Origin: Lamellibrachia columna
Lineage: Eukaryota > Annelida > Polychaeta > Sabellida > Siboglinidae
Length of the DNA: 64,000 nucleotides
NCBI GenBank assembly: GCA_963662155.1
Contig: OY759265.1
Coordinates: 8,538,693-8,602,692, forward strand
Direction of reading: 5' to 3'
Shown here: positions 12,391 to 23,129 of the stretch, one piece after another
Position numbering within the stretch: the stretch's first letter is position 1
How the letters are laid out: every line of letters starts with the position of its first letter
Notes under the pieces: model-generated
What the model was told of the DNA's origin: nothing
The model's database searches: none
What the model saw: only the letters and a program-made list of their open reading frames with translations
Made by a program: the position numbers and the translations under genes

Positions 12391-12626
12391 AAAGTTTTCA
12401 CAGTTTTCACAGTTTCTACAGATTTTTTTATTACAACGTGATGCAAGTTTTATGGTAAATGCAAAGAAACTCAGAACTATAGAAGAAGAGCCAGGTGTAA
12501 TGATCCCACTCTCGATTTTCATATCAAATTAAGAAGACAGATATTTAAAAACATACTAGGTAGAACTGTTTTGGTGCATCCTGATCCTAAACGTGAAAGT
12601 AAATGTTAAAAATATAGATAAAAAAT

Positions 12627-12664
12627 ACACTACAGTCATCCAGAGGACTGGATGACTGTAGTGT
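12627..12664. repeat. Perfect 17-bp inverted repeat with 4-nt loop
   Basis: Arms 12627-12643 and 12648-12664 (acactacagtcatccag and its reverse complement) flank the loop agga. It is intronic and followed by a T-rich run. Confidence 0.9.
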
Positions 12665-12784
12665 GTTTGTTTTTGATATTTAAAATAATTTTGGTCAGGC
12701 TAAGGAAGATCTTTCTCTGGTAATTTTTTATTTCTTTCTCGAATGGTCATCTTATTGTCTGACGTACATGTTATGACTCACCAG

Positions 12785-13049
12785 TGCGATTGATATACAA
12801 ATCACCTACCGCGGCTACCCTGCGTGGCTTGGCTTTGCTGTGCGTACATCAGCCGGAGTGATGTACTACGAAAAGAACAAAAATGCTGGCAAGTGGTCGA
12901 CAGACTCGGCCAAGCCGAATGCATACCGGGTCGATCGTCGTGTACTTCAGAATGAGACGCATCAGTTGGAGGGGATACTCAGCTATAAACTCACCCAACA
13001 GATGGACAATCAGTTCAACCCTCGCAAGCTCTGTCTGACCTGGTACAAT
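12785..13049 (+). CDS. Exon: NIDO domain, C-terminal part
   Basis: Acceptor ctcaccag, donor aat|gtatgt, phase 2 in and 0 out, 88 codons. Encodes AIDIQITYRGYPAWLGFAVR and CLTWYN. The 'P A W L G F' strand fits the NIDO region where the domain's own Trp/Gly-rich strand occurs. Leads directly into AMOP. Confidence 0.93.
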
Positions 13050-13416
13050 GTATGTGCACAATTCACGTGATTGGTTAGGTTTCTTTTAGCCTTGTCAATT
13101 TCCAGCATTGGGCAGATTCTGTGTACTGGCTATGAGTATGCATACGTGCGTGTGAGTGCATTTGTGCGTATGTGTGTTTGAGTACCAGATATTCTTGTGA
13201 TTTCTCATTGGACTGGTCAATGTTTTCAGAATCACGTCAACTCAACCTGCTATGTTTGTGTTCAGGACAGTCACTGCAGTTAGATTTGTGATTTTTTTTG
13301 TGTTATGAAGATATGGTTTTTGTTTTAATTATTTTGTTTGGGCAACTAAGCATTTTCTGGTTCCTATGGACATCATTTAAAGCAGGCTCCCTTCATCTTA
13401 TGGTCGTACGTTGCAG

Positions 13417-13570
13417 GCGGAGCCCAGTGTTACCTCGTGGGGTGCTGATCTACTCAACAACTGTCCAGCCACAGAAGCTCAGATGACCGAGGACAAGAGG
13501 TACTTTGCAGAGAAAGTGAAGACCACAAATGGAGACCAGTGTGCCAAAAGGCTCTACCCACTTGACAATG
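13417..13570 (+). CDS. Exon: AMOP domain, N-terminal part
   Basis: Acceptor gttgcag, donor aatg|gtgaga, phase 0 in and 1 out. Encodes SVTSWGADLLNNCPATEAQM through GDQCAKRLYPLDNG. The two cysteines match the first cysteines of AMOP, an adhesion-associated domain found with NIDO and VWD. Confidence 0.85.
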
Positions 13571-13922
13571 GTGAGACACTTATGTGGAATATTCAACATG
13601 TATAGATGCAAATCAGAATAAACTTGTTATTATTACTGCACATAATAAAATGAATGCCGCTGTAAAAAATGTCCAGGTTTTTTTTCCCCACTTTAGTTTG
13701 CCTTGCAGCAAAATTTAATTATGTTATTATGTCGACTTTACAAAGTTATTTAGAGAACAAACGTCCGTAACTGCCTCCCAGGAATTGAGAAGCTGCATCT
13801 GACATTTATTCATGTTGACTTCACATCATCCTGTGCATAGGAGCCGAACATTTTCTATTGTTTTATTAGTTACTAATGCACTGAAGTACAATACTAAACA
13901 GCAGCTTGCATACATTTTGTAG

Positions 13923-14044
13923 GAGCAAACATTCGGTGTTGCTACAAATCTGATGCAGGCAGCCTAATCACGGCAAAGGACACCATCTACGCCACAGCTC
14001 TAGCTAGCTACGATGATGCAGGCTTCATGAGCAGATACCTTCCA
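13923..14044 (+). CDS. Exon: AMOP domain, middle
   Basis: Acceptor ttttgtag, donor cca|gtaagt. Encodes NIRCCYKSDAGSLITAKDTI and ASYDDAGFMSRYLP. The Cys-Cys-Tyr followed by a Gly/Leu-rich loop is AMOP-like. Confidence 0.88.
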
Positions 14045-14250
14045 GTAAGTACATTCACTTTAACTTCTAACAATTAATGGCAATTGGAAGCTTTGATAAT
14101 GACAAGTCGTGGTGTTTTATTGGTGTGAAGTCTGATTGTTTTATCGTTCAAACTGTGACTTACTGATTACATCTCGCAAGACTATTGCATTTAACTATGC
14201 ACAGCTAAAATATTCATGAGAGTTGCTCTTCAGACGTGTTTTGAACTAAT

Positions 14251-14600
14251 GATCTGTTATTCACATGCAAGTGTGGGCTGTGTCTCTCAGTACAAAAAAA
14301 CTCGTTTAGAATGCACTGTAAGGAATGTCTCCGACACCCACAAAACTGTTAAATTTTAGAAAAACCAGAGTTAACACATATGCATTGTGGCGTGAGTTAT
14401 GACACGTTCCATGTCTGTGCTGCAATGATCTGTTATTCACATACAAGTGTGGGCTGTGTCCGTCAGTACAAAAAACTCGTTTAGAATGCACTGTAAGGAA
14501 TGTCTCCGACACCCACAAAACTGTTAAATTTTAGAAAAACCAGAGTTAACACATATGCATTGTGGCGTGAGTTACGATACGTTCCATGTCTGTGCTGCAG
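14251..14600. repeat. 176-bp tandem duplication ending at an acceptor
   Basis: gatctgttattcacat recurs at 14251 and 14427. The second copy ends in the real acceptor gtgctgcag (14600). The first copy reads gtgctgcaatgatc at the equivalent place and so has no AG. Confidence 0.9.
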
Positions 14601-14745
14601 AATGATGAAAACCATGCAGCATTAGATGTGAAGCCGTTCGAGTGGTGTTGTGTTCAGTCAAAGGAGTATAACACGACGTACTGCCAGAAATACTTGGAGA
14701 AACGTCCCATGGCATCGGCGGCACTGTATGACAAACTCTCTCTAG
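14601..14745 (+). CDS. Exon: AMOP domain, C-terminal part
   Basis: Acceptor gtgctgcag, donor ctag|gtatat, phase 0 in and 1 out. Encodes DVKPFEWCCVQSKEYNTTYC then QKYLEKRPMASA. 'CC......YC..Y...RP' is the diagnostic AMOP ending. Confidence 0.95.
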
Positions 14746-15241
14746 GTATATCACTGTTGTCTCGTTTCGTCACCAGACATTGATGATAACACCTAGAATG
14801 TGGAACTGAGCATTAAGTGGTTAGGAAGCATATATTGTGACCTTGCGATATCGCCATGACATACCTGGCATATTTCTATTGTATATGCTGTGTTCAGTTA
14901 AGTTGATGAATAGTTTATACTATTATAACAACTTTTTACAGGTATGAGTCTAAATTTGTAAGAATACAGAGCATGGGATTTATTTTAAAACAGCGATTAA
15001 ATTGTCAGAAATGTTTTACTGCTGCTTGATTAAGTCATTAATATTGTTGGGAATCTGTAATATGTACATTAATGTTATTTCAGTAGTCTGGTCAACTTTG
15101 TAGGTAATATAGATGTTTAAGTTTTGGTGTAGTAAACTCACAGTTCAATAATTGTTATCTGTAAAACTGTCTTTTCCACAAACCACCAAGTAATACTCAA
15201 TCCTCTGAGCCCCTGTGTGTCACAAAGCCCTCGTGATGCAG
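14746..15241. other. Intron
   Basis: No feature recognised. Confidence 0.5.
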
Positions 15242-15416
15242 GTTTTGTGCACGGCGACCCACACTTCACAACCCTGGACAACTTTGACTTCACCTACAAC
15301 GGCTATGGTGAATACGTGATGCTGCGCTCCAAGGAGACGGCCCCTGTCTATGTGATGGTACAGGCTCGCACCACCAACGCTGTGACTGTAGAGAGTGAAA
15401 CGGCTACAAAACTCAG
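15242..15416 (+). CDS. Exon: von Willebrand type D domain, start
   Basis: Acceptor gatgcag, donor cag|gtcagt, phase 1 in and 2 out. Encodes GFVHGDPHFTTLDNFDFTYN then GEYVMLRSK. GDPHF plus 'D...F.YNG.GEY' is the VWD opening shared with MUC4. Confidence 0.97.
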
Positions 15417-15589
15417 GTCAGTTCACAGGGATAGATGTGAGAGCATCTATTCATGTTACATCATATGTCACATCAGCTGTGTTTAGTCTATCGTCGTACC
15501 ATAATCTGTATTATTGAATATCTAAGGCAATGAGTCCGTGAAAGTTAGGCATTTATTTCCAATTTGTGATGCTGTTTTTTCCACTGCAT

Positions 15590-15860
15590 AGACACCAACA
15601 CACTCGAACGCATGAACACAGATGTACGCATGCACGCACACACATACACCAGTATGTACTCATGCATGCATACACAATCACCCACAACATGAACACATGC
15701 ATGCACACATGCACATACCAACGTAGATTTATGCAAGCACGCACTCACCCACGCTTACACACACGCACGCACGCACACACACATAAACGCATGCATTAAT
15801 ATATCACATTTCCAAATGTACACACACAAGGACATGCATGCACTCACATAAGATTGCCTG
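15590..15860. repeat. CA/CATG-rich microsatellite region
   Basis: Alternating cacacaca, gcacgcac and catgcatg runs within the VWD intron. Short open frames rich in His/Thr here are artefacts. Confidence 0.85.
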
Positions 15861-15922
15861 CGTGGTACACACACGCATCCTTACCATGGAATTTACATGG
15901 TTCATTGGTGTATGTTCCACAG

Positions 15923-16071
15923 TGCCATCGCAATCCAGGTCGGCAGCACAGACGCACCTAAGGTACAGGTCTACATGAAGCCTGGCTCAACAGGACTCTA
16001 CGTGTTTGTTGATGGCACCACGATCTCTAGCTCTACCACGAGTTACAGCGGCATTGATTTCAGAAAGTCTG
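15923..16071 (+). CDS. Exon: VWD domain, middle
   Basis: Acceptor ttccacag, donor tctg|gtcagt. Encodes SAIAIQVGSTDAPKVQVYMK and STGLYVFVDGTTI. The 'TAIAIQ..' strand after the VWD start is standard in MUC4-type VWD. Confidence 0.93.
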
Positions 16072-16588
16072 GTCAGTTGTGATTTAATAGTGTCTAAACT
16101 GTTTGTATTTGAGCCTTCTCGTTGAGTTGAAGTTCACTTAATTGTCATCAACAGTTGCGCTAAATGAATTCGGACTATGATTTTGATAAACCAAGCATAT
16201 GTGTGTAGCCACAGTGTATTAAATTAGATGGCTGTAGTTATGATGAGAAACCTTGAATAATCAAATTTGTTATATTGCATTGAAGCATTTAAGACATTGT
16301 TATTGTTATCATTGCCAAACATTCAAGTATGATTTCAAAGGACAGTGGAAGAGAGGAAGGCCTCTAAAGAGGTGGAGTGACTAGATCAGAAATGACCTGG
16401 GTTTGCGCTGTTGACAGTAGAGAAGCATGCAATAAATAGAGCAGAATGGAGAGATGCAACCTCCCGGAAGACAGCAAAGGGTCAATATGTCATTTAATAC
16501 ATTAAATCTCATTCTACAAGTAGATTTTAATCAAGGAAAAGTCAGATAATTTAACGGTCCTATCCATGAGACATTGTGTCTTGCACAG
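16072..16588. other. Intron
   Basis: Contains a short degenerate stretch near 16335-16480 (ggaagagaggaaggcctcta) that may be old transposon sequence; not classifiable. Confidence 0.4.
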
Positions 16589-16831
16589 GTTCCACCAGTT
16601 GGCAGATCATCTTCAAACAAGGCCTCTTCCTCACTGTGTACAGAGATATCGTTGAGAACTTTTACTTAATGAAGGCGATACTGGCGGTGTCGTCGCGCTT
16701 GCAGCCTGGCCAGTTCGAGGGCTTATGGGGCAACAAGAACGGCAACAGCGACGATGACTTCATTCCTCATGGAAAGACTCACACCTTTGAGTCACCGTCC
16801 GTGGATGAAGTGTATACCTGGGCCGACACAT
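16589..16831 (+). CDS. Exon: VWD domain, C-terminal part
   Basis: Acceptor ttgcacag, donor acat|gtgagt, phase 1-1. Encodes LAVSSRLQPGQFEGLWGNKN then GNSDDDFIPHGKT. 'GLWGN.NG...DDF' is the conserved VWD end strand and calcium-type loop. Confidence 0.95.
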
Positions 16832-16890
16832 GTGAGTGTTGCAATCAGGACATAGTTCCAGTCACAATTAACTGCTGTCTATATAACTGT

Positions 16891-17072
16891 CTTCTGTGGG
16901 AAGCATTCAACCATTCCTAAATCACTATGCAAATGTAGTTTGTAATATTCAACCACTGTCCAGAACAAGATAGAACTTGTTAAATATATCTTGTTCTGCA
17001 CAGTGGTGGAATATTATAAACTAACTGCTTTTGTATAGTGATTTAAGGATGGCTGAATGCCTCCCAAAGAAG
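16891..17072. repeat. Long intronic foldback, arms about 86 bp
   Basis: 16891-16976 is an imperfect reverse complement of 16986-17072, with a roughly 10-nt loop. For example ccactgtccagaacaagata pairs with tatcttgttctgcacagtgg. It starts about 60 bp after the donor of the preceding VWD exon. Its right arm (gaatgcctcccaaagaag) resembles part of the SINE at 37022-37255. It is a probable MITE or head-to-head repeat pair. Confidence 0.85.
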
Positions 17073-17360
17073 TTAGATTGGTGTTAGACTGAATGGGTCT
17101 GTGTAAAAACATGTATGGCACTATGGTTGCCCATATTTGCATACATTCATTTATGAAATTTTTATGGTAAATATACTACAGAAAAAAATATTAAAACAAA
17201 ACATTATAACATTATTAATTTAGATGTACTTTGAGATTGAACACTTCTTCAAATTTTGACATTTTACTTATGCGAACTCTAACTAACTGTGTATTAGTTG
17301 ACCAATGAATCTCATTGTATGTTTGTTAACTGTGGATTTTGTTCACATATTTCTACCCAG

Positions 17361-17681
17361 GGTCGCTGCGAAAGGTCTATGGCCAATCAGATGTTGGTAC
17401 AAGCGCCAACGACATGACGCTGTTTACACATTATGCCAAATACGTTGTGTCAAGCAACGTGAATGCTCGCAGCAATGCCAACGAATACTACAGTCTCAAA
17501 TACAGGCCAGTTATCAGAGCATCTGACTTCACCCACGAACAGAAGAGCAAGTGTACGATCGAGGGAGAAACATCGCCCAACTCTGAGTGTCTGTATGACA
17601 TGAAGCTTCTGGAGAGCGAGGCGGTGGGCAGTGCCACACTCAAGAATCGCGTTGAGTTTAACGAGCTCGTCAAGCTGCTTT
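17361..17681 (+). CDS. Exon: post-VWD extension
   Basis: Acceptor ctacccag, donor ctttt-type tt|gtaagt, phase 1-1, 107 codons. Encodes WSLRKVYGQSDVGTSA across the junction, with FTHEQKSKCTIEGETSPNSE and CLYDMKLLESEAVG. In MUC4-like proteins this position holds the conserved segment after VWD with the 'C.YD...' motif. Confidence 0.92.
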
Positions 17682-18344
17682 GTAAGTTATGCACTTTTAG
17701 TTCTAAGACATTTCACAATGGGTGGCCTAGATAATGACCTAGGCTAAATTGGAGAAAATGTTTATTTGTAGAAAGATCAAAGGAAAATTACAGAAAATTT
17801 AAACCTGTGTTTATTGCGGATACAGTGAGGCGTTGAAACATAATAATTGTTATTAGTTATTATTTTGATAATTTTAAAAATTCACACTTGTTATGTTTGT
17901 AATTTGTTCAGGAAAATGTATCTAAGATGGCATGATATGAGTATGTCTTCGTAGTAAAGTTGTAAACAAAAACTTGTGACCAATAGAAATGACACCAGCT
18001 TTGCAGCAGTTGCACGCAAACACCACTGAGGCAGAAATTATTGTTTTGTAATTGCCAAAATGACCAGTAATCATCGTCATAGTCAGAGAGCAGTGCTGGT
18101 CTAGATTGTCACAAATCCTCTACTTTGCACAAAGGCTTGCAGGTGTACATTCATAAAAAAATTGACTAAGTTGTTGTTTTGGTGAGGTTCACTTCTGACA
18201 TATTCGTCTCTTAAAATTATTTTGTTTTGCATTCACAACGTATGCCATAGTTGACATTTTTGTTTGGTGTTTTCCCTTGGATAGCTGTCGCTTCCATCAT
18301 TTGTACAAAAAGTTACATCATGTTCAATATTTGGCGTGTTTCAG
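17682..18344. other. Intron
   Basis: AT-rich, with no recognised feature. Confidence 0.5.
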
Positions 18345-18721
18345 CAAGTCTTGCACCCCAGTTTACTGATGCCACCCCCGTGGTGATCCAAGCAAAAGTA
18401 GGTGAACCTACCTTCATGTTAATTGACGTCATCGATCCAGACGTTGACCAGGCAAATGCAGAACGGCTGAATGTGTCTGCCAGTGTCACTAATTCGGCTG
18501 GGGTGGAACAGTTGACACAGACAGAGCTTGAAATCAATATTACTCGCAGCGGTGGTGACATCCACTTCCAGTCGTCACTGACATGGACGCCAGCGGTGCG
18601 TGACGTTTACACACTTGAGTTGATCGCGACAAACCTGGCTGGTGTGACTACCTTCATGAAGACAGAGATCATATTGTGCGGATGTAACAATCTAGCCACT
18701 TGTGATTACACACAGCCACAG
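18345..18721 (+). CDS. Exon: Ig/cadherin-like beta domain
   Basis: Acceptor gtgtttcag, donor cag|gtgtgt, phase 1 in and 0 out, 125 codons. Encodes APQFTDATPVVIQAKVGEPT, SSLTWTPAVRDVYTLELIAT and a closing CGCNNLATC. The 'P.F' start, alternating strands and 'TWTP...Y.L...A' end suggest a putative-Ig or cadherin-like beta sandwich next to the VWD region. Fold assignment is inferential. Confidence 0.88.
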
Positions 18722-19019
18722 GTGTGTGATTGTTTCCTGCTGTGAGGGGCTCTGTAGATATAAAAAATCCAATCATCCTGGAAAAAACTGGATGTGGATG
18801 AAGGATTGGGTTATCACAAACATTTTAAAGAGAGTTTTTGCCATGTTGAAATTTTGCAATGACCGACTTTCCATTCACTGCTTTGACTTTTTACTTTGGT
18901 TACTTCAACTAAAACGTTACTATGACTTTCAAAAAGGTAATGCAGTTCTTCAATGGTAATAGTAAGCCCTACGTCATATTTCATGAGACATATCGTGTAT
19001 CTCCTGTTGTGTTCTGTAG

Positions 19020-19128
19020 AACAAGACTGGTCTGTTTGCCTATGCGGGCTGCAAGTGTCCAGCGAGTTACGACGGTCCATTCTGTGAGGACGATCTGGAC
19101 GGGTGTGCAGACAACCCCTGCTATGGAG
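19020..19128 (+). CDS. Exon: Cys-rich/EGF part A
   Basis: Acceptor ttctgtag, donor gag|gtatgt, phase 0 in and 1 out. Encodes LFAYAGCKCPASYDGPFCED then DGCADNPCYGG. The first half completes an EGF begun by CGCNNLATC in the previous exon; the second half starts another. Confidence 0.9.
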
Positions 19129-19319
19129 GTATGTTCTCATCTTCATGATTCTTAAAGCTGCACAGCTAGAAATGTATTCTGTGTTGTAACAGGCTGTGCA
19201 GTCATATTCACTTTATGGTATGTTGGGCCATCTGACGTCATTTATCGTGACAAATACTATAATGTACAACGTATGCATGCACATGCCTGTATGTACATTC
19301 ATATGTACTGGGTACATGT

Positions 19320-19500
19320 GCATGCACACACACACACGCACGCACGCACACACCCACGCACACCCGCACACACACACACACGCCTCCGTCCTCAAGCCTC
19401 CCTCCTCAAGCCTTCCCTCTTCAAGCCTCCTTCCTCAAGCCTTCCCTCTTCAAGCCTCCCTCCTCAAGCCTCCCTCCTCAAGCCTCCCTCCTCAAGCCCA
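19320..19500. repeat. CA repeat followed by cctcaagcctcc minisatellite
   Basis: (CA)n with CCCACG variants to 19382, then short units of cctcctcaagcctcc to 19500. Non-coding. Confidence 0.9.
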
Positions 19501-19739
19501 TTGTGAATCAAGTTCATTGATGTTCTAATCTGTATTCCAAAAATAGTTTAAAGTACTATGTACAATCAGTTTAAGAAAAGAGTGAGTTTTTAAATTATGG
19601 AAAGAATTAACTTTGATTGTTACATCAAGTAACTTGTGAAAGTGTGACTATCCTCATGTAACTGGATCCATTAAAAAAATAATTTATAGTTTGTCCCATG
19701 GTTTCACCTAAACTAAATAACACATTTGCACAAACAAGC

Positions 19740-20204
19740 TGGCATGTCATATTGGATACTAGAGCTAACATGTCATATTGGATACTAGAGCTAGCATGTC
19801 ATATTGGATACTAGAGCTAGCATGTCATATTGGATACTAGAGCTAGCATGTCATATTGGATACTAGAGCTAGCATGTCATGGTGGATACTAGAGCTAGCA
19901 TGTCATGGTGGATACTAGAGCTAGCGTGTCATGGTGGATACTAGAGCTAGCATGTCATGGTGGATACTAGAGCCAGCATGTCATGGTAGATACTAGAGCC
20001 AGCATGTCGTGGTGGATACTAGAGCTAGCATGTCATTGTGGATACTATAGCTAGCATGTCATGGTGGATACTAGAGCTAGCATTTCATGGTGGATACTAA
20101 AGCCAGCATGTCATGGTGGATACTAGAGCCAACATGTCATGGGGGATACTAGAGCTAGCATGTCATGGTGGATACTAGAGCCAGTATATCGTAGTGGATA
20201 CTAG
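19740..20204. repeat. 26-bp minisatellite, about 18 copies, left part
   Basis: Unit agctagcatgtcatggtgga followed by tactag. The array continues for one partial unit at 21012-21030 after the inserted element. Its unit matches the dispersed element also seen at about 40345, 51970 and 62550. Confidence 0.92.
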
Positions 20205-21003
20205 CAGGGTTGTTTGATTTAGATCATTGATTTAAATCATGATTTAAATCACTTCAAAAAAATAATTGATTTATGATTTTTATTTTACTTCCGTTTTTTT
20301 AACCGCTGTTTTATATGAATTTAACACAAATAATTGTTTACAAGCATCAAGATCAACAAAGTTTTGTATGTTTTTTAATACAAAACACAAAGTGCGCACA
20401 CTTGTGTAGCTGTATTGTCACCAGATAACCTGATAGTCAAATATTTTATGACATTGTGTATGTTTGGGCTATTCCCTTTCTGAATGCAGTGAAGCCACAC
20501 AAACTTGTCTTCCAGAGGAAGTACCTTTTCAACACAGAAGCCCTGAGTTAAAGTCCACTTATAGCTTGTGCTAGTTGTTACCAATTCAGTATGTTGACTC
20601 AGTTGTTTAATACTGTACCAGTTTGTATTCTGGTTAGAGACCCTTAGAGTACACAGAGCCCTGGACAGGTGCTAATCCACCCTATAGGCAAACAATAATT
20701 ACCACTGCTACAGCCACAGACACACAGTATGCTTTCCTTTCCAAGACAGATTATGCAACTACGGGGGTGAGGCCTTGTGGACGTTGCCTAATGTCTTTAT
20801 ATAAGCAAAAATCATGTACCCTTTGTTAGGGCAAGAACCCAAATTGATTTGAATAGAACATGTTTGAAAGAGTTTACAAATTTAAACATCTATATAAATA
20901 TCTATATACCAGATTTAAAAAAAAATAATAAAATAAAATAAATCCGATTGAAATAAAAAATCCAATTTTTTTATTTTAAAAAATCATGCTTTTTTCAACC
21001 ATG
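20205..21003. mobile_element. Nonautonomous hAT-like transposon, 799 bp
   Basis: Ends are CAGGGTTG at the left and, as reverse complement of the right end, CATGGTTG: short inverted termini with one mismatch. It is flanked by gatactag (20197-20204) and ggtactag (21004-21011), an 8-bp target duplication with one mismatch, the hAT length. The subterminal gatttaaatcatgatttaaa resembles Zaphod-type hAT ends as I remember them. No transposase is visible. Confidence 0.75.
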
Positions 21004-21116
21004 GGTACTAGCACTAGCATGTCGTAGATGGGTTCATTTTTGTTTACAACATTTTTTTCTGAAATGAGTTGAACAAAAGAATTGAATTAGCTTTAACACT
21101 TGATAACTGGTTACAG

Positions 21117-21224
21117 AGTGTGAGGACTTGACCAGGGAGGAGGTGCAGGCCACTGTTGACAAGACAGAGTACAAGTGTTCTGCCTGCCCAGCTGGTATGG
21201 AGGGAGATGGGCAGTCATGTGCAG
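21117..21224 (+). CDS. Exon: Cys-rich/EGF part B
   Basis: Acceptor ggttacag, donor gcag|gtatgt, phase 1-1. Encodes CEDLTREEVQATVDKTEYKC then SACPAGMEGDGQSCAG. Completes the EGF opened by DGCADNPCYGG. Confidence 0.9.
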
Positions 21225-21780
21225 GTATGTCACTCATCACCCAATGTCGTTGTCATCACCCAGTGTCACTGTCATCACTGTATGTCACTGTCATCACCCA
21301 CTGTCACTTTCATCACCCACTGTCACTTTCACCACCCAGTGTCAATGTCGTCATCCAATTTCACTGTCATCACCCAATGTCACTGGCATCACTCAATGTC
21401 ACTGTCATCACCCAGTCATTTTTATTACCCAGTGTCACTGTCATCACTCAATGTCACTGTCATCACCCAGTGTCACTGTCATAACCCAATGTCACTGTCA
21501 TCATCCACTGTCACTGTCACCGCCCAGTGTCACTCTCATCACCTACTATCATCATTGTCATCACCCAATGTCACTGCCATCACCCAGTGTCGCTGTCATC
21601 ACATGCTGTCATCATTCACTGTCATCACGCATTGTTGCTGTCATCACCCTATGTCACTCATCAGCCACTGTTACTGTCATCACTCAATGTCACTGACATC
21701 ACCCAATGTCACTGTCATCACCCAATGTCATCACCCACTGACACTCTTACTACCCAGCATCACTGTCATCACCTACTGGC
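21225..21780. repeat. 19-bp minisatellite, about 28 copies
   Basis: Degenerate units of tgtcactgtcatcacccaa begin at the donor of the preceding exon. Long Ser/His/Pro frames here are periodicity artefacts. Confidence 0.9.
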
Positions 21781-22113
21781 AGATCCTGTCACATCTCTTG
21801 CTGCTTGTACTTTTGTCAGGGCATCTTGAAACTTTGATAGCTAAATAATCATGTTAAATACATGAAGCTAAGAATATTTTCTCTAGGTGGAATTAGTTAT
21901 CCATAATAGCAATGGGAAAAATGGTTCTTCATTCCCCCCGGCAAGGTCACAACCATGTCGTGAATAATGGCCAGGGCTTCTGGAATGGTAGTGTGTTAGG
22001 TGTATTAATGTTAAATTAAATCATGAAACTGATTTTCCATTCTGGAAATACCAACATTTGCTATGAAGACAGCTTTCTGTACATGCTGGTGATGTTATAC
22101 CGTGTCCTCACAG

Positions 22114-22248
22114 ACCTGAATGAGTGTCTGCTGCCTGAGGGACACAACAAGAGACACAAATGCAATCAGACCTGTACAAACACCATCGGCAGCTACGCCT
22201 GTAGCTGTCTGCCTGGCTTTCAGCTGGTCGACAGCCACCAGTGTGAGG
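22114..22248 (+). CDS. Exon: EGF_CA module
   Basis: Acceptor cctcacag, donor gagg|gtgagt, phase 1-1. DLNECLLPEG, then CNQTCTNTIGSYACSCLPGF, ending SHQCEG. First of eighteen consecutive EGF cassette exons. Confidence 0.93.
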
Positions 22249-22574
22249 GTGAGTGGCATCTCGCCTTGATGGCATACACGGTGGATCATTGGTTTGTTAT
22301 CCATTTGTTGATTCATGATCAGTTTATAACACACTGTGTTGTGACTTAACGCTAACTGTACACATAAATACAATAAATGCCCAGATACATGTACATAAAC
22401 AACGTTACTGGCGGTGATGTTCTTTGTGATGTTATGTATCAAATCTTATATCAAACAGAAAATATGAGTACTGCTTGACATGTTGCCTGAAGCTTTAGAG
22501 ATTAGTGAGACTGGGGCTGCCGCTTTTATAAACAGTTACCTTTCTGTTTCTTCTGACTGTTTGTAGACAATTTG

Positions 22575-22973
22575 TGTCGTGATTGTTGACTTGTTTCAGA
22601 CATCCCTGACTGTAAGACTGTCAGCAAGTCCTTCGTGTCATGACTGTTGATGTTGTTTCAGACCTTTCCTGAATGTAAGACTGCCAACAAGTCCTTCGTG
22701 TCATGACTGTTGATGTTGTTTCAGACCTTTCCTGAATGTAAGACTGCTAGCAAGTCCTTCGTGTAATGATCTGTTGTGTTATTTCAGATGTCCCTGACTG
22801 TAAGACTGCCAACAAGTCCACTGTGTCATGATCTCTGGTGTTGTTTCAGACATCCCTGACTGTAAGACTGCCAGCAAGTCCATCGTGTCATAATCTCTGG
22901 TGTTGTTTCAGACATCCCTGACTGTAAGACTGCCAACAAGTCCTTCGTGTCATGATCTCTGGTGTTGTTTCAG
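22575..22973. repeat. 62-63-bp array duplicating an intron-exon boundary
   Basis: Seven acceptor-like tgttgtttcag sites (ends near 22599, 22661, 22724, 22787, 22849, 22911 and the real 22973) at 62-63-bp spacing. Each is followed by a copy of the first ~30 nt of the next exon (gactgtaagactgccaacaa). Copies then read into tgtcatga, giving an in-frame stop in most. Confidence 0.92.
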
Positions 22974-23105
22974 ACATCCCTGACTGTAAGACTGCCAACA
23001 AGTACACCTGTGACTTGGTGAACGGGTACTGTGACGATTCCCCTCCTGGATCCTACACCTGTCTGTGTAACAAAGGATTTGAAATGGTTGAACAACAATG
23101 TGTTG
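22974..23105 (+). CDS. Exon: EGF module with array-duplicated start
   Basis: Acceptor gttgtttcag, donor gttg|gtaagt, phase 1-1. DIPDCKTANKYTCDLVNGYC, then GSYTCLCNKGFEM, ending QCVG. Only this last copy of the repeated start runs into a full EGF. Confidence 0.92.
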
Positions 23106-23129
23106 GTAAGTGTAGTATGTTAACTAAGC

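Noticed and set aside
15545..15799. Cys/Val or His/Thr-rich frames on both strands
   Set aside because: CA/TG microsatellite in the VWD intron.
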